Origin: Anisakis pegreffii
Taxonomy: Eukaryota > Nematoda > Chromadorea > Rhabditida > Anisakidae
Length of the DNA: 64,000 nt
Direction of reading: 5' to 3'
Assembly: GCA_035041965.1 (NCBI GenBank)
Contig: JAPYMA010001249.1
Span: forward strand, 1-64,000
In this document: one piece after another, positions 24,119 through 37,825 of the stretch
Layout: each line of letters opens with the position of its first letter
Position numbering within the stretch: position 1 is the stretch's first letter
Position numbers and translations under genes: made by a program
Notes under the pieces: model-generated
The model's input: the letters and a program-made list of their open reading frames with translations, nothing else
What the model was told of the DNA's origin: nothing
Databases searched by the model: none

Positions 24119-25155
24119 TTATGGTCTTGAAAAGAAAGTCATGATTGACACGAACATTACGCACGTTACAAGCATCGTATAAAAGTATCCAAGACCAGCT
24201 TGTGTACAACGTTCCGTACAGAAATATAATTCTTCCACCTGAAATAGAGAAGTTTTTAGTGCTTTTGCATCAACTTCCTCGTCCCCAGTTATTGCGAGCT
24301 GGCCACGACTAAAAATGGCTGTATTTGCCACGCATTTAAAAATATCATTTTTGATATTCATGCATCACAAGCAATCAAATTATTCTTATTGTCATTATCG
24401 ATATCATGTTTGCAATTATTGTGACTTTTCATGAGTTCATAAATATTATAGATATTATATCCTGTAAACTGACACGATCAACCGCTTTAATTTCTTCTTT
24501 GGAGCAACCAATTGTTGTTCGAAATGTCTGCAATGCAAAAGTTGATCATGTGTGAATAGGGAAGTAAAATGAGACGAGCTGTAAACTTCGTCCAAAGTTT
24601 GCCAGTGTAAACAATGCATCAATAAACTGAGAATTTTCAAATTCCAATTGAATCTTTCCACGAGGTGATTTAAATGCCGTTAAATGCATTAGATGGTGAG
24701 ATTTGGAGTGGAAATTTTTAAGATTTGGATAATGGATAATGGAGATTTCAGTCAGTTCCTTAAACTGGTGATGCGAAAATCCACTGGAATGAGGATTTTT
24801 CAGATTGCTAGGAAGGGTCACAAAAATTTCGAATCAAAGCAATTCCCGAATTGCATAAGCTAGGTACATTGAGAAGAAAACTATACATTATTATCTCGAT
24901 TATTCTCACGTCTTCCATCATTAAATATTAACGAAACACACATGCAGAAGTTTTCTCCATTTGTGTTTGTCCATGAAATCAATTGTTTTGTTTGCAATTG
25001 GCGCAAGAGCACAACTGGCCGATGATTCTCCACCAGTCCACATGCATGCTGTTGACCACTGATGATCACTTTCGTTACTCAATAAGAAACCAGCACTTCG
25101 ATAATCATTGCATAATTCCTGTCGGGTTTTTAAGGCACTGAGAAGTGGCGACGAA
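24119..25155 (-). CDS. candidate membrane-anchored Cys-containing protein, 3' exons
   Basis: Three minus-strand blocks join in phase 0. Exon 25155-24942 follows acceptor AACTTTCTAG and reads through 'ACMWTGGESSASCALAP'. A short exon near 24810-24769 follows CCCTTCCTAG and reads 'SSFQWIFASP'. The last exon, 24249-24119, follows TCTCTATTTCAG, begins 'VEELYFCTERC', has a hydrophobic run 'YFYTMLVTCVMFVSIMTFF' and ends with a stop. The first block has several cysteines and N-glycosylation sequons (NES, NKT), so a secreted-face domain with a C-terminal membrane anchor is inferred. I do not recognise the family and could not place the 5' exons; blocks at 25401-25622 and near 26.6 kb are possible but do not phase. 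An alternative reading keeps 24821-24546 as one longer exon. Confidence 0.4.
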
Positions 25156-28100
25156 CTAGAAAGTTTTATAAATCAGCATCGAGATTCTAAGAAGATTCAT
25201 CACCATTTGAATTGTTCAATGAGTCTAACGGTTAGAACACCATTGACTGACTGAATGTGCGCGACAAGATGGTTATGACGATCGCAAAAGAACTGTGAAA
25301 TCGTGAGGATGAGCGTAGCGAGAATGCTCATGAATTGGTTAGTTATTCAGAGAGCTGTCAAGTTTCATTTTTTGATTTATTATGTTATTTCCCGTTTCTA
25401 TCATCGTATTCCATGAATAATTCCCAAATTTATCACTTCACTACTAATCATCATGTTTCGTGGTATGCCTAGAAGGTAATTCCAGCACACTGCATCATTC
25501 ACTTCTTTCCATGTGCTAACAATTAAACGCTGGATCATGTAGTTTGAATATTCAAAGGGGGTTATTTGAATGTCAAAGGATGAGTTGATTCTGAAAGCAA
25601 TGTGAATCTCACATGAAATCAACTACCTTAGTATGAATTGATCACGTTTTGAAATTGTAGCAAGTTGGATTAATTTTTGTACGTCAGCCTTTTTTTGGTT
25701 CCATTTCGTTCGTTCGTATTTCGAACAAAATAACTTCTCGGTGCATTGTAAACGGGGCAAGCCTGGCAAAAATACCTAATAAGTTGAACCGTTACATGTC
25801 ATCTGCGCACTTCTGGGGACGGAATGAACGAATTGAATCTCACTTACTAAATCATGTCAGCATAATCGTGCATCAAACACTCATGTGGAACACCAAATGA
25901 ATGCTCATCGAAAACCACAACAATGTAAGCAATGCAGTTGCAATTATGAAGAAAACACTGTGAAAGAACGCACCTAGCACAATTTTTGACACATCAATCA
26001 GACAAAATATGAAGACAATACGCAACACCACCCCCATTGCGCAATAAACGTATAAATGATTGCGATCAAATTCATGACTTCATTTGAATCTTACGATAAA
26101 GTTGATTTATGCACAAAATGTACACCGAAAATTATTCCGATTCACGACATCAGCTGTACGAAAAGCATTCATCTTTCAGCTGACAACTAGTTCATGAATT
26201 ATTTTGCATAAAACTGAATTCCAAATAAACGACGGAAAGCAAACTTCATACAACAAAATTTGAAGAATATGGCTATGCAGTTTTATTACTACGAATTCTT
26301 AGCTCAGAAGGCATAAAATGTCTGAAGCTGCCAAACATTCCGAATAAAATGTAAATGCAAAACAATGGAATTATCAGTATATTTGAGGATGGATCCTCAT
26401 TTCTATTATACTGAAATCGATATGATGGGCATTGAAATAAGCCAATTTGGAAATTCTGTCAGCGCGTTATGTAGTTGATCGGAGAGATAATTTAATCAAG
26501 CATATCTCACGGATTTGACTTTCATTGTTAAATGACACTTGCCGTTTCGTCTTAAACAACGAATGTAATTCATTGTGATGATAGCAAGAAGTTGGAAAAG
26601 TTTCTGGATGAAGATGACCATCATCGACGATGTCAGTCGCAACACTTTACAGAGTGACATACCTGCACACAGTAACATACTCAGCCATCCTTATAAAGAT
26701 TAAATTGGGCCACAAAAACGCAGTACATCTTCCAGATATCCAGGATAGAGCTATTATTTAACTTACTTGGAACGCTGTATGTCAGTAATGATAGTGCTTA
26801 GTTTCATGCAGACGATTTAGTTCACATCATTGCAGGGATTCATATGCTTTAGCCTTCAGAATTCACTATATTCAAGCGGTCTATTTTTACGGCGGAAGCC
26901 ATACACTGCTGCATTTTTCATTTTTCAAGCAAGGCTCTGAATTGCGAGAACGTCCTAGTGTGTATGACTTAGAGTGGAAGTTCCGAATTTCAGAGATATT
27001 TCAGACTGAAATCCATATGAGATTTTGAGCATTTGTAGCTATGAGTATAGAATTTAACTCAGTGCGAGGCTTTGAGTTGATCACTTTGCTCTTCTCAATT
27101 CGACACCACCCATGAAATTATGCTAGACATTCTCACAGTTACATTACTATTATGTTGATACAGCATTCTTAGCGTTTCATTTTTGTCATCCCACATCACC
27201 AAACATCATTTGCGTCTGCCTATTGCTAAGTTCCTGCTGCATTAGCACCTGCCCATTTACATGTGAAAAGGAAAATATTTATTAGTACATTTGTTTTCAG
27301 AAGAACAATTTCGTTGGCTGTTGGGTTGGATGTAAGGTTCTCAATAACAAAATAATCTAAATGTTTTAGTTGAAGTCACATGATTCATCGTATTGTTTGA
27401 ATAGCTGTGAAGAACGAGGAGGAACAGCAGAACTTTCAAGGGTTCAGTTATGTATGTGTTCAAAGGTAAAGTCAACAATTGAAGATCACTGACTGCAGAT
27501 GAGCTAATCATTACGTAATACTTGCATTTCAAACATACAGATGCACAAAATTATAATCCTAACGATAGCCCAGCTCATGCTAGAGTGTCAAAATCTCAAA
27601 GATGAATCAAAATCGATATTTTGAAAGATATTCCAACAATTGAGATCAAATTACACATGCTTACTCAGATGAGGCATACAGCTAAATCATGCTTTTATCG
27701 AATATGCTTTTGAATTGAAGACAACACTGCGTACAGCACCGGAACGCCTTTATCTTATTACTGTTCACATAAGCTTTAATCAAAACTCAGTTCTATTCCT
27801 AATGCTCATTTAGATAAATACATTTGTAAGAGGTTATTTGCTACACAGCGAGGAAGAAGGAAAGAAAGGAAAAGTTTCTACGAATGAAGATATATGAACA
27901 ATAGAATAGCACGTATGTATGAAGAAGCTGAACCATGATCTTTTGTTTCTTCATCTATCTAGCAGTCTATTACTCTTTGTCTTTTAAACGCATTTGCTAA
28001 ATTATTTTCGTTGGAATGAAATCATTCTATGGTAAATCAAATTGAAGCTTTCACGGTGCAGCAGTTGAAAGAATATTCGCATGAATCGTGTATCGTTGGA

Positions 28101-31100
28101 TGAATTATGTTAGCTTTACGTTGGGAGGTTACATTCTTTTCATGTTATGAGGTATTGAATAACGGTAAATGAAAAATCAGTGTGGCATTCTTGAACAATC
28201 ACATATTGCATTCATATAATAAGTAGTTGTGGCATGAAATCCATCTTCAATTGTTTCATCCATTAGTCTGAGAAGATAGCATCCACAAAGTGGTTTTTGC
28301 GTGTTTCAGCGGATCAATTTCACCAATACCCTATGTATTGATGAATCCAGTGTTTAGTTTGCTTCAGGTATGCTTGTGAATAAAGTATTCAAATTCACTC
28401 TACTCGACCCGTTTGAAATCAGCAGCTGATCAGAATTTCAAATGGCATGTTTTTGTTGATATTCTCGGTTTAGACCATGAATGAATGATGTGATTCAAAG
28501 GGTGTGGTTTGTAATTGATATGAGATTGTGTCATGTTTTGATGTCTGATCAAAGAGGTTACAGATCGTAAACAACCTCCAGCAATTCATTCGTCTCTATC
28601 GATTCAGTCACTTTGTCTCTGTTTTGATTACTTGTTTCGTCTGCTAATACTTTCAATCGAATTAATTTCTTCTTAAAAGACCACTGTTATCAAATAAGCG
28701 AAATTTTGAATGCCGAAATGAACCTCCAACCCATGAACGAAAATTTCCCCCAGTCGATTGATGAAAACGTGACTTCATTATACGAACGCGTTCATGTGCG
28801 TTCATGCTCTGAATGTTTTACTTTCTCATCGATTGTTTACCGTGATACCCATTGCATGATAATTTCTGCTATCATTATATCTAATTGCCGACAACAATCC
28901 TCAAAATTCAGTCACTTTTGAATGAAATCGATGCATTTGCACTAAGATATCCAGTGTTCCTAAACTAGTTTCATGACTTACCCACAGTCAAATGAAAAAA
29001 ATCACATTAACTTTCACGAAGTCCCAGTGGAATTGCACCTTTCGAATGATGAAGTCATTCTTTGTGTTCTCAGAAAGATGTTTAATGAAGTGAATTTATT
29101 GGATTGAAAAACGCTGAACAATAACTTTATGGCTTCATTAACAACAACGACGCAACGTTTTCTTCCATGTGATCCATTTTGATGTCATTCTTATTTTATG
29201 CATTCGGCAGTTTTTTCTGTTCGAGTTGAATCGATCTTTTCGAAATGCTACACAACAACGCACTCAAACTCATCCTCTCTCCTCGCATGCATTCATTGCA
29301 ACACCTGCAAATATTCATTCATCGCAATTCAGTTTTATAAATGCACAGTTACTATCGTTACTGTTAAATTGTGTGCTGAATGTTTGCGATTTCCAAACTG
29401 CATTTGTATCATCACTTTGCATTCAGTGTAATGACTCATATCATGCATTAACTTAATTTTCATTCAATTTATACGTAAAAAGTTCGACTTGCACTAATTG
29501 TAAGCGAACGATGGTCGTTGGAATAAACTATGATGATTGACGTGAATGCTAATTTCATGGCTAACTGATGCGAGGAATTTTTAATAGAGCCTATGGAATC
29601 GATATGCTCTCGGATGAATCGATATTTAGGAAGGCAGGTCAAAAAGGGAAAACGGCTGAAGGCTGCACGCTTCTAATGCAACAGTGACGGTTTTGTCAAA
29701 ATAATGATTGCAATTAATAATAATGAATACTCATGGAATTGCTCATGCTGATCTGAGAACTTCACTGCTCAAGGATGTCATAGAGCTGTCTGCGATGCAG
29801 CACTGCGTCACTATTATGTTCTGCTTTTGTGCATAAATTTCGAGTGAATGCCGATTGTTTGCTTAAGAGTAGTATATCTAACTGTCAGTTTTCAACGGAC
29901 GTTTGCTGTTCAGCTTCCACGTACCAATAATTTTCGATCGCTGAAATGTGCTCTTATTTATATTTTGGTACAGTTCATCGTCTCACTTCTGTCAGATTGC
30001 TACCTTAAATCATTTTGTCATCGATTTTTAGCATTTTCCAGTTTTTCTTTGGAAACGTTTCGAAACATATTCCGAGTTCTTTTTCAACTGTTTGAAAGAA
30101 TGGAAATGAAAAAATTCTAATGTTATAGGTGCTATTCTTGCATGAGATAGTGTACACGTTTGATGTACTGTGACAGTGTGAGGTTATATGAATGAGATGA
30201 ACGTTTTCATAAGAAGATGGGCAATGGAAGAACGTTGATGTTATTGTATGAAACCGAATGATGTGGATGTGGCTTAACAATGATGCATGTGTTCCGAATG
30301 GTTTCAGTCACATCCAAAATGCTCGTTAACGCCATCAATTGCTGCCTTTCAATTCATCTAACGCTAGACGTTCCATTCGAAGACGGGTTGAATATGGGGC
30401 TGAGAATTTTGCCGTTCGTTATTGCATGAGTGATTTAGTGTACGGTTCGAACAAGGCAAAAAATTATTCGGCTCTGCACTTTGGTTGTAATGTGGGCGTT
30501 TGTTTGTATGTGCAATTTCTTGTTTGTGCTTCATCTTCCTTCATCAGGCGCCTTTGTGTTAGGTGAAGCGTGTTTGTTTGTTTAGGCGCTTTCGACACTC
30601 GCTGAGAACATGGAGATGGGAACGATGAGCTGGGCGTGTACTAGGCTTATTATGCGCTCGTTTGGATGCGGATAGCTCGTTATAATTTGTTTGTTCCAAT
30701 CATCGAATCTCCAACGATGCTCATCGGCTGTCAACAAAAACTCTCACTTTCTTTCCGTAATTAAATTGACGAAATCAATTTTCTCACATTTCTTGAAATG
30801 CCAAGCAACTCTCATTTGCTTTCATGTGATGACTTTTTTTCATTGGACCAAATGCTGCGAATGTTTGACACCGATTAACTGACAATGAGCAAAAAAATCA
30901 TGTCTGAATTTACGACTGTCAAAGACACCGTTTGGGCCTCAATTGTAATGTTGCATTAGATTTTTGAACGCTAAACGATCGTTTGCGCAGCCATAAGCTG
31001 CAAAAAAACAATTGAAAATTCGTATCTTTTGTGAATGAGGAAATTGTTTCTGTGAATGTCACCTAAACGACATTGACATTTCATATTGTATGCACATGAT

Positions 31101-31700
31101 TTGATTCGTGAACGTTTGTATTACATCATGAATGTAATTGATATTGTTTGGCGTATTCGATCGATTCATTCACATTCCTCTACTAATATATGATATCAAA
31201 ACAAAAGTTCATTTCACGTCGAGAAATGAACGTTGTTGTTGTGCGTATAACCAAGTCCACCGAAACTCTCAGCTGATTCACCCACACTGATAGCTTTTCG
31301 TCAAATTTTAACAACGTCGTTACGTCAATTAACTCTGATTTATGTCCGATTAGAATTTTTGTTTTTAGTCTTAGTTGTCGCTGGTGATCAGATATGTGAA
31401 CCTGCATCAATGTGAAAATACCTCCGAATGGTTGAAAGAATCAAAAATTAGTTAGTTCATCACATAAGTGTGTTGTTTATCGTTTCAGATTGACGTAGTT
31501 AACGAACGCAACAGACTCATCATCGTCGTTGTTGTTAGATATTTCCGATCGAAACGAGCACCGAACCAGATAAAAAGGCAATCATCGTTCTCTTATCTGT
31601 TCCACAATCTGGTCTCCTAACGCAAGCACAGCAACCACCAACTTATCATTGAACGTCATAATTCCTCTGCAGCATTGTCGATACAAATTTGAAATCGATA
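25156..31700. other. large gene-poor interval
   Basis: About 6.5 kb without a resolvable gene. Open frames of 60-95 codons occur on both strands (for example 28706-28921, 29169-29456 and 29848-30120 plus; 26496-26678, 27341-27532 and 30005-30280 minus). None has a recognisable domain, and overlapping frames are often open together. Unlinked 5' exons of the 24-25 kb gene could lie between 25.2 and 27.5 kb. Confidence 0.35.
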
Positions 31701-31744
31701 AGCATTAGGGAATAATAGATTCGGATGTTGAACTGGGAAACGTT

Positions 31745-34700
31745 ATGAAACGTGATGAAGTTGGTCGATGTGAATATGAAAATATGAAGAACAAATTAGC
31801 GGCAAGTCGAGGTGGTTATACGCTTGCACCGACCAGTGCACCGAAACTTGAAGTTACGATCAATCAGGTGAGAGGTGTTCGTTGTTTATAATCTGAGTTT
31901 GATTGTTCACTTTTTTTAAAATCGGAAAGCGATTGTTTTGATGTCGTTGTTTTTTTTTTTTGAGTTAATTTTTTGAAGATTGATTAAGTGGAGGCTGACT
32001 ATCTTATAGGCGGATAATTATTTTCTCGTTCAGCAAATGCTCTACAGAAAGTACGAAAGATGTTTTAGTGGCTAGCGTTCCAACATTTTTCGTTCTCTTT
32101 TCTTTCGGTTTTTACCTGTTGAATTTTATTGGAAAATTTCCTCGCTACTCTTCATCAAATAATTCATTCAAGAATTTGTTGCCATTGGACACTAATTCTA
32201 CACTCGAGAATAATTAGATTAATTGGATGGCTAGTTTTTTGCAGTTACCTTTCGATCATATCCATTTTTCATGAGATGATCACAAGGATATGCTAATTTG
32301 TTGATGCGATCATAGGGTATGCTCTACACATTTCAACGATACTGTTGAGTCAGTACCGTACATCACCGAAAGATTTTATTTGTAGGAAGAATTTAGCATT
32401 GATCCTTTCTAATTGAAATCTTATCGTCATTTTGATGAGTAATCTGTTCTGGTAATGTTGAATGCTTGCGCAATTGATCGATTCACAACGAGAGGTTTTT
32501 GTTCGCGAGATTTGAATTCCTCCTAATGTCTCACTAATGTCTTTTCAAAGTGATGTTTTCGGCGCAGTGACGTGACTTTCGTGGATTTTGCATCATCACG
32601 AACAAATAAACTTGCGAATAACTTTTTTGTTGAATAAAATATTGTGAGTAGTCCCTTCTCCTCATCATAATTCATTTTCAAATCTTCTTTCGGTGCATTC
32701 ACCATCGGTATGATCACATATATGTGTATTACGTCTGGAGTAATCAAAACGCGACTTGTTCAAACAAATCCATTTCAGCACATACGTGCAAAAAAAAATT
32801 AATGAGTTTCTGTCACATTCCTGAATATGATAATGGAATCTTCAATTTTTCGAAACAATTTCTTCACTAATGAAATGGTGATTTAGAGTTCTATCAGTTA
32901 GGAATAAATGCGAAATGCTTTTATCAATATCACTTTCTTACACTTCAACAGAAACGATAGTTTGTATGCAATGGTTGCATTTAACAAGTGCGTTTATAAA
33001 AATTTTCATTTGCTTTGTTTACTTTCAAAACAATTATTCGTTTTCTTCTAACTGCAAAACTTTCTTGAGATGAGTAGCTGATAGCATATGACCAACTGAA
33101 GTGAATATAATCATTTCTAATTCAGTGAAATTTCCTATTTTGTTTGATTTGTATCCGATTGCATACTAAATGATATTCGTTTGTCACGCACATATACCCA
33201 ATTTATTTTTCGTATAGTATGGAACAATGAAGAATCAGCTTCATTAGAGCAGCTAAAGTAAATATTGAGTAATTGAAACGGTGAAACTATGCATTATGCG
33301 TCACTCTGACGATATTTTCTGTAAAGTTCAACATGAATGTTTGTTTAAGCATAAGTTCATTAGCATTGACAACCCAACATGGAGTTGAGAAAACAGGAAT
33401 GGTGCTTTCCGAAGGCTAATATTATTCGTAACAATTCTGATGCTTACAATGTTAGGCATGCAAAGAGACGTAAATGGGATTAAGAGAATCAATAGGGAAC
33501 ATGATAAAAATAAGATTAGCTAATGAAAAAATCACTTGATTCTTCAGTTCAGCCAGTTTTTATTTCCAGTTCAGTCGTTGTTCATCAACATCACCGTCCC
33601 TGCAATACCTGCTCCATCCATTCTGCAAAAGTGTAAAATTCACCACAGATCAGCTCACGATCAGCAAAAACATCGTTAAACCGGAAACAAAAATGCAAAT
33701 TATGCATATGAATTGAGTTTGATGTGGCACACTTGGAGCATAATCGCTATCACAATACATCCACAACTGTGTGTGCATACGTGCTTAACATTTATGTGCA
33801 CAATTCATTTGATCTGAGCAATATGGAAGATTTAGAAGAACTGCTTGAGGAACCACCACAATATATTGAGTTTGATTTGAATGCGATTTTCGATCGCAAC
33901 TGAGCTGGAGTGATCAGTGAGCGGAGAGATTAATAAGCGATTGCTAACTTCATTTCAGAATTGTGCCGATAATTTATCGACCTACTCGGATCTCAAAGCA
34001 CCCATTCGACCGCCGACCAGTCCTCCCCCACCACCGCCGATCAGCTGCTCTGAGTATGCGCAGCCAACGGCACCAATGTATAACCCATCATGGATTGATA
34101 AGTTTCCAAGACGTGAAAATAAAGGAATGTTTCGAGTTGCGCTTGTTGAGGCATTACTAGCTGGTTAGTTCCTTTTATCATATCGGCACTCTTTAAACAC
34201 TTTCGAAGCATTATTCACTATCGATGTTAGATTCGTTATTGTTGTTTCTTGATATAATACACATTGTCGAACAAATCAGCAGAAGCCTCTTCTACCATTT
34301 CATCAGTGATCACAATCGTATTTGATAAATGATAATCATCAACAGTGTGAATTCAAGAACGATTTTATGTTGGTATCTTTTGCGTTGTTAGGAAGGAACA
34401 TTTTTAAGTTGCTGAAAAAAGTGAATTTTTTTTGAACAATATGAATATCACTTCACAATATTCCATCCTTTCTTTGCTGCAACCCTCTCTAAGTCTACTT
34501 TTCAACATTTACATTCTCTTATCTATCGCTGAGAAAGCGTCTCGTTTCAATGCTCACTCAACGCCGAATAAAATATCAGCATCACATCAAGCATTTATCA
34601 ATTTACAAATATCTTTCATCTTTGGGTGCTTTAAAAAGGTGTCTGTTGCATCGACTGAACAACGATGACCAATCGAACACATGATTTTTTTTTTGCAAGA

Positions 34701-35907
34701 AGTTTTAGCGTATTTCTCATTCTTTCGATGAACACATGAAATAGTTGTAAAATATCTTGCCTTCGGAATGATTGCTTTAGATACACATGAATGAGTTTGA
34801 TTGCACTAATATATAACTGAATTAATTGCAGTAGTGATTCTCGCTGGTGGTATCTGGTGTTACTGCGATACACCCGCGTATTGTCCTTACTATTCGGCAA
34901 TATGGACGTCTTCTGTCTACCTTCTCAACGCCATTGTCGGTAGTATAGCGGCTAAATACGGCTCAATTAATCTTTACATGGCACATTTAGTGCTTTCGCT
35001 GATTTCCATTATGGTGTGTGCTGTAAGTGGATTATTATCAGCCAGGTAGACATTCACGACAACTTAAAACGCTTCCGGAACTGATCTGAACTCTTATGCA
35101 TCCTTCTTTCGTGCTCATTAATGCCAAGTTTTGATCAGTTTTTGTTTCCATTTGGATAGGATCTTTATTGCCATCAGTTATTTTATTTTAAATGCAATAT
35201 GATGGTCAACATCACAGATTATTTTACGTGTTTCTCTCATGCAGTTCCGTTTGTATTCCATTTCTTGTGGCGTTCAAAATTTGAATTTCAGAAACTGGAC
35301 GTTAATCGGTACATATCAGCATCCAAAAATCAATCGAAATCAAGCGTTTTGCTTACTAGGTGAACATGATGCACCACGTCTTAGTTATATATTCAGTCAA
35401 ATGGATCAGTATGATTTCAAGGCATGTCTGTTCGAACTAAAAGTTGGTGTTGCTGTCAATAGTGTACAATTTGTTATCGCTTGCATTGAAGGTTTGTTAC
35501 ACGCCATTTTGGTTCATTTTTCAGATTCAGTTAAGCGGTCACTACTCAGTTAAGCGTACCAATCGCATTCAGCACAGTGCTCTCTGCACATTCAGAATTT
35601 CGTTGAGATCTTTAAGAATGGTTTACTGCGATTGATTTTTGTCAACTGAAGAGAAATAGACGGTCTCTAAATTCCTTCTGCTGCATCACAGCATACTGAA
35701 TTCCATCGTTATGTTTTGCAGTATCCAAACAGTTGCGAATTCTTGCCATTAATTCCATCCCTAATTCCTATATTCAAACTGGTTGTTGCTATGAAACCTC
35801 ATGGATTTCGTTCAGAACAAGAACTAACAATTTAATTTTCAGCTCTTCTCAATCTAATCTCGGCATTTTTATGTTGTAAACGAACATGCACGTCGTGTTT
35901 GAAATGA
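31745..35907 (+). CDS. four-transmembrane (tetraspan) protein, 268 aa
   Basis: Five exons with agreeing phases: 31745-31867, 33959-34163, 34832-35045, 35292-35491 and 35843-35907 (268 aa). The start is the only ATG after an in-frame stop at 31,706. Residues 1-97 are a cytosolic-type region with a proline run (PPTSPPPPPP, 59-68). Hydrophobic helices lie at about 100-118, 131-149, 157-178 and 232-257. The long loop between helices 3 and 4 carries a sequon (N182-W-T) and cysteines C201 and C226. The C-terminus is short and cysteine-rich (FLCCKRTCTSCLK), possibly palmitoylated. Topology resembles CD20/MS4A, MARVEL or TMEM255-type tetraspan proteins, but no diagnostic motif lets me choose, and it lacks the CCG signature of true tetraspanins. 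It is a plasma- or endomembrane protein of unknown role. Intron 1 is 2.1 kb. Confidence 0.75.
32523..32747 (-). CDS. possible Hsp20/CS-like ORF antisense in an intron
   Basis: A 74-codon minus-strand frame inside intron 1 of the tetraspan gene contains 'NAPKEDLKMNYDEEKGLLTI'. This has the pattern of the alpha-crystallin/CS beta-strand region (hydrophobic-x-x-x-KEDLK-x-x-acidic-x-x-x-LTI). There is no splice context, and the rest of the domain is not visible in the flanks. It may be a relic or a chance resemblance. Confidence 0.18.
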   Translation of the reverse strand: MITPDVIHIYVIIPMVNAPKEDLKMNYDEEKGLLTIFYSTKKLFASLFVRDDAKSTKVTSLRRKHHFEKTLVRH

Positions 35908-37440
35908 ATACGATGATTATTGTTTACATCATCTAAACAATAAGCATTTTCAACGGTTCTCTTCCGCCTAATCTCTACCTTTATTGCTCAATTCGAAAGA
36001 AATCTCCTCCTCGACCAGTGTGCTGATGGATAATGGCTTTTTTCAATTGTTATATCGTTGGTTCTGGTGGAGAGATTGCACCAGTCGAAAAGTTTCAAGA
36101 GATTCTCAGCAGAAATAGTTCAAAATTACACGAATTTCGCAAATCTGGAACTTGAAATTCTGATCGCGAATGAATGCAACATATGGTTATGGAGTTGTTG
36201 TATGGAAACAAATGAAAATCAGTTGGAATCAGCTGAAAAATTGAAGTGGATTTGTGATCCAGATAATCGCAGTGAGTAGTAGTGAAGGGCGATTCGGTGT
36301 GAGGACTCGTTGAATGCAGCAAAATAACACTTTCACTCGTTATTCATTCTTTATGATGGCATGATTGATTAATTCGATGACTTTAACGGAATGAACGAAA
36401 CAAAATTTGTATTTGTATTTTCATTGATAATTTGATACTCATTGAAGTTTTGCAACTGCTTTGAATAATCTTGTTTCGTGGACGCTTTTGATTTGTTGTG
36501 ATAAAATCGTGTTTCCTGCTAGGATGCAATTTCATGCTTATTCGATTCTTATTCCTCAATGTTATTGTAAAATATAATGAACTTATTCGGGCCATTTGTA
36601 CCTTCACATGGTTCCTTTATGAGTTTACAGTGCATTTGTCAAATCGTTTGAGCAAAAACCATTAATGGTCGCAGTTTTGAAACAAAAGATCTAAGAACAA
36701 AACTAAAGAACAAATATACAGTACTACGAACGATCAGTTATGATTTCAAAAAATGACTAATCTGTTTATAAGTATTTTATTAACGAATCCGCGTGTAATT
36801 TAATGTTCTGTGTTGTGAAGAAAAATCATTGTTGTTTGGTCAATATCTGGTGAATAAATGTTTGATTCGTAGTGATGCCAATTTTTCTTGCTCAATTCCG
36901 ATATTCACTTTTATTTTGTTGACATTTCCAATTTCCGGACCACTCAACTGAACAATTATGAAACCTAAAGTTGGCACTTAAAAAATTGAATTGCAATTGT
37001 TATCTGGTTCAAAAGTGAGATCAATATGACGCACCACTAGAAGTATCGGAAAACTGAACAAACCAAACAATGAAGTTAAAAAGAATCAAAAAAGCATGCT
37101 TAGCGATCAGTTTCAATGAAAAAATTGACTGCACAATTTCAGTGATGCGCAGAATGCTGTCGTTAAATGAGTCGTCGTCCTACGACGGAAGAATTATGTA
37201 TTAAAACATCCAATAAATGTTCAGTGTATAATTTAATTATTTAATTCGTTATCAAGACAAATATGTTATGATCACTAAGTTCTGCTGCTCTGAGTGAGTA
37301 ATAATTGTAAAAAGGAAAATAACTATTCACGAGTAGGTTTCAGCCCAGATAGCCTCACCATTCTTGACGAATCAGATATCTTCGTCTGTTCAGCGTATAT
37401 GGAGAGAAACATTTCGGTTAAAGACTACGTAAATCGACAT
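35908..37440. other. intergenic; no supported gene
   Basis: This lies between the tetraspan stop and the DYNC2I1 promoter. Small open frames at 36058-36322 on both strands are shadows of each other with no domain. Confidence 0.45.
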
Positions 37441-37451
37441 GTTTATGCTTG

Positions 37452-37465
37452 GTTACCATGACGAC
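37452..37465 (+). promoter_or_regulatory. X-box (RFX/DAF-19 site) upstream of the dynein-2 gene
   Basis: GTTACCATGACGAC matches the nematode X-box consensus RYYNYYATRRNRAC at every position. It lies 361 bp upstream of the DYNC2I1 start codon on the same strand. In C. elegans, DAF-19 activates intraflagellar-transport genes through such sites, so this predicts expression in ciliated sensory neurons. The distance is longer than the usual 50-250 bp. Confidence 0.65.
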
Positions 37466-37810
37466 TGCTCTAGCACGGAGATGATTTGGTTGATTGTTGT
37501 CGATATCAATTGATATCCTTGTTAAATTGTCGTTAGCATTCAGTAACGTTGCAGAATAAATCATTGCTTTTCATCTAACCACAATTGTTCACGGTACGGT
37601 GCACTACAAATATATAAACTTTACGTATTATTTCCATGTTCACTTTATATTTAACTTTCCTTTAACGTTGTACTCTGCTAATTTGCTTACCTTGTACAAA
37701 AAAAAATTTGGACACTTCAATCGTTTAAAAATTATATTGGTTTGCTAATGCATGCCCTCTCATGAAGCTATTTGCAGTGATAGAATAAAACTTTGCATTT
37801 GGTGCAGTGT

Positions 37811-37825
37811 TCTCAGAAGGTGCGT
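37811..37825 (+). promoter_or_regulatory. possible spliced-leader acceptor and short 5' UTR
   Basis: TCTCAG at 37811-37816 lies only 9 bp upstream of the ATG at 37,826. A cis- or trans-splice acceptor right before the start codon is common in nematodes. This is why I chose 37,826 over the in-frame ATG at 37,793. Confidence 0.4.
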
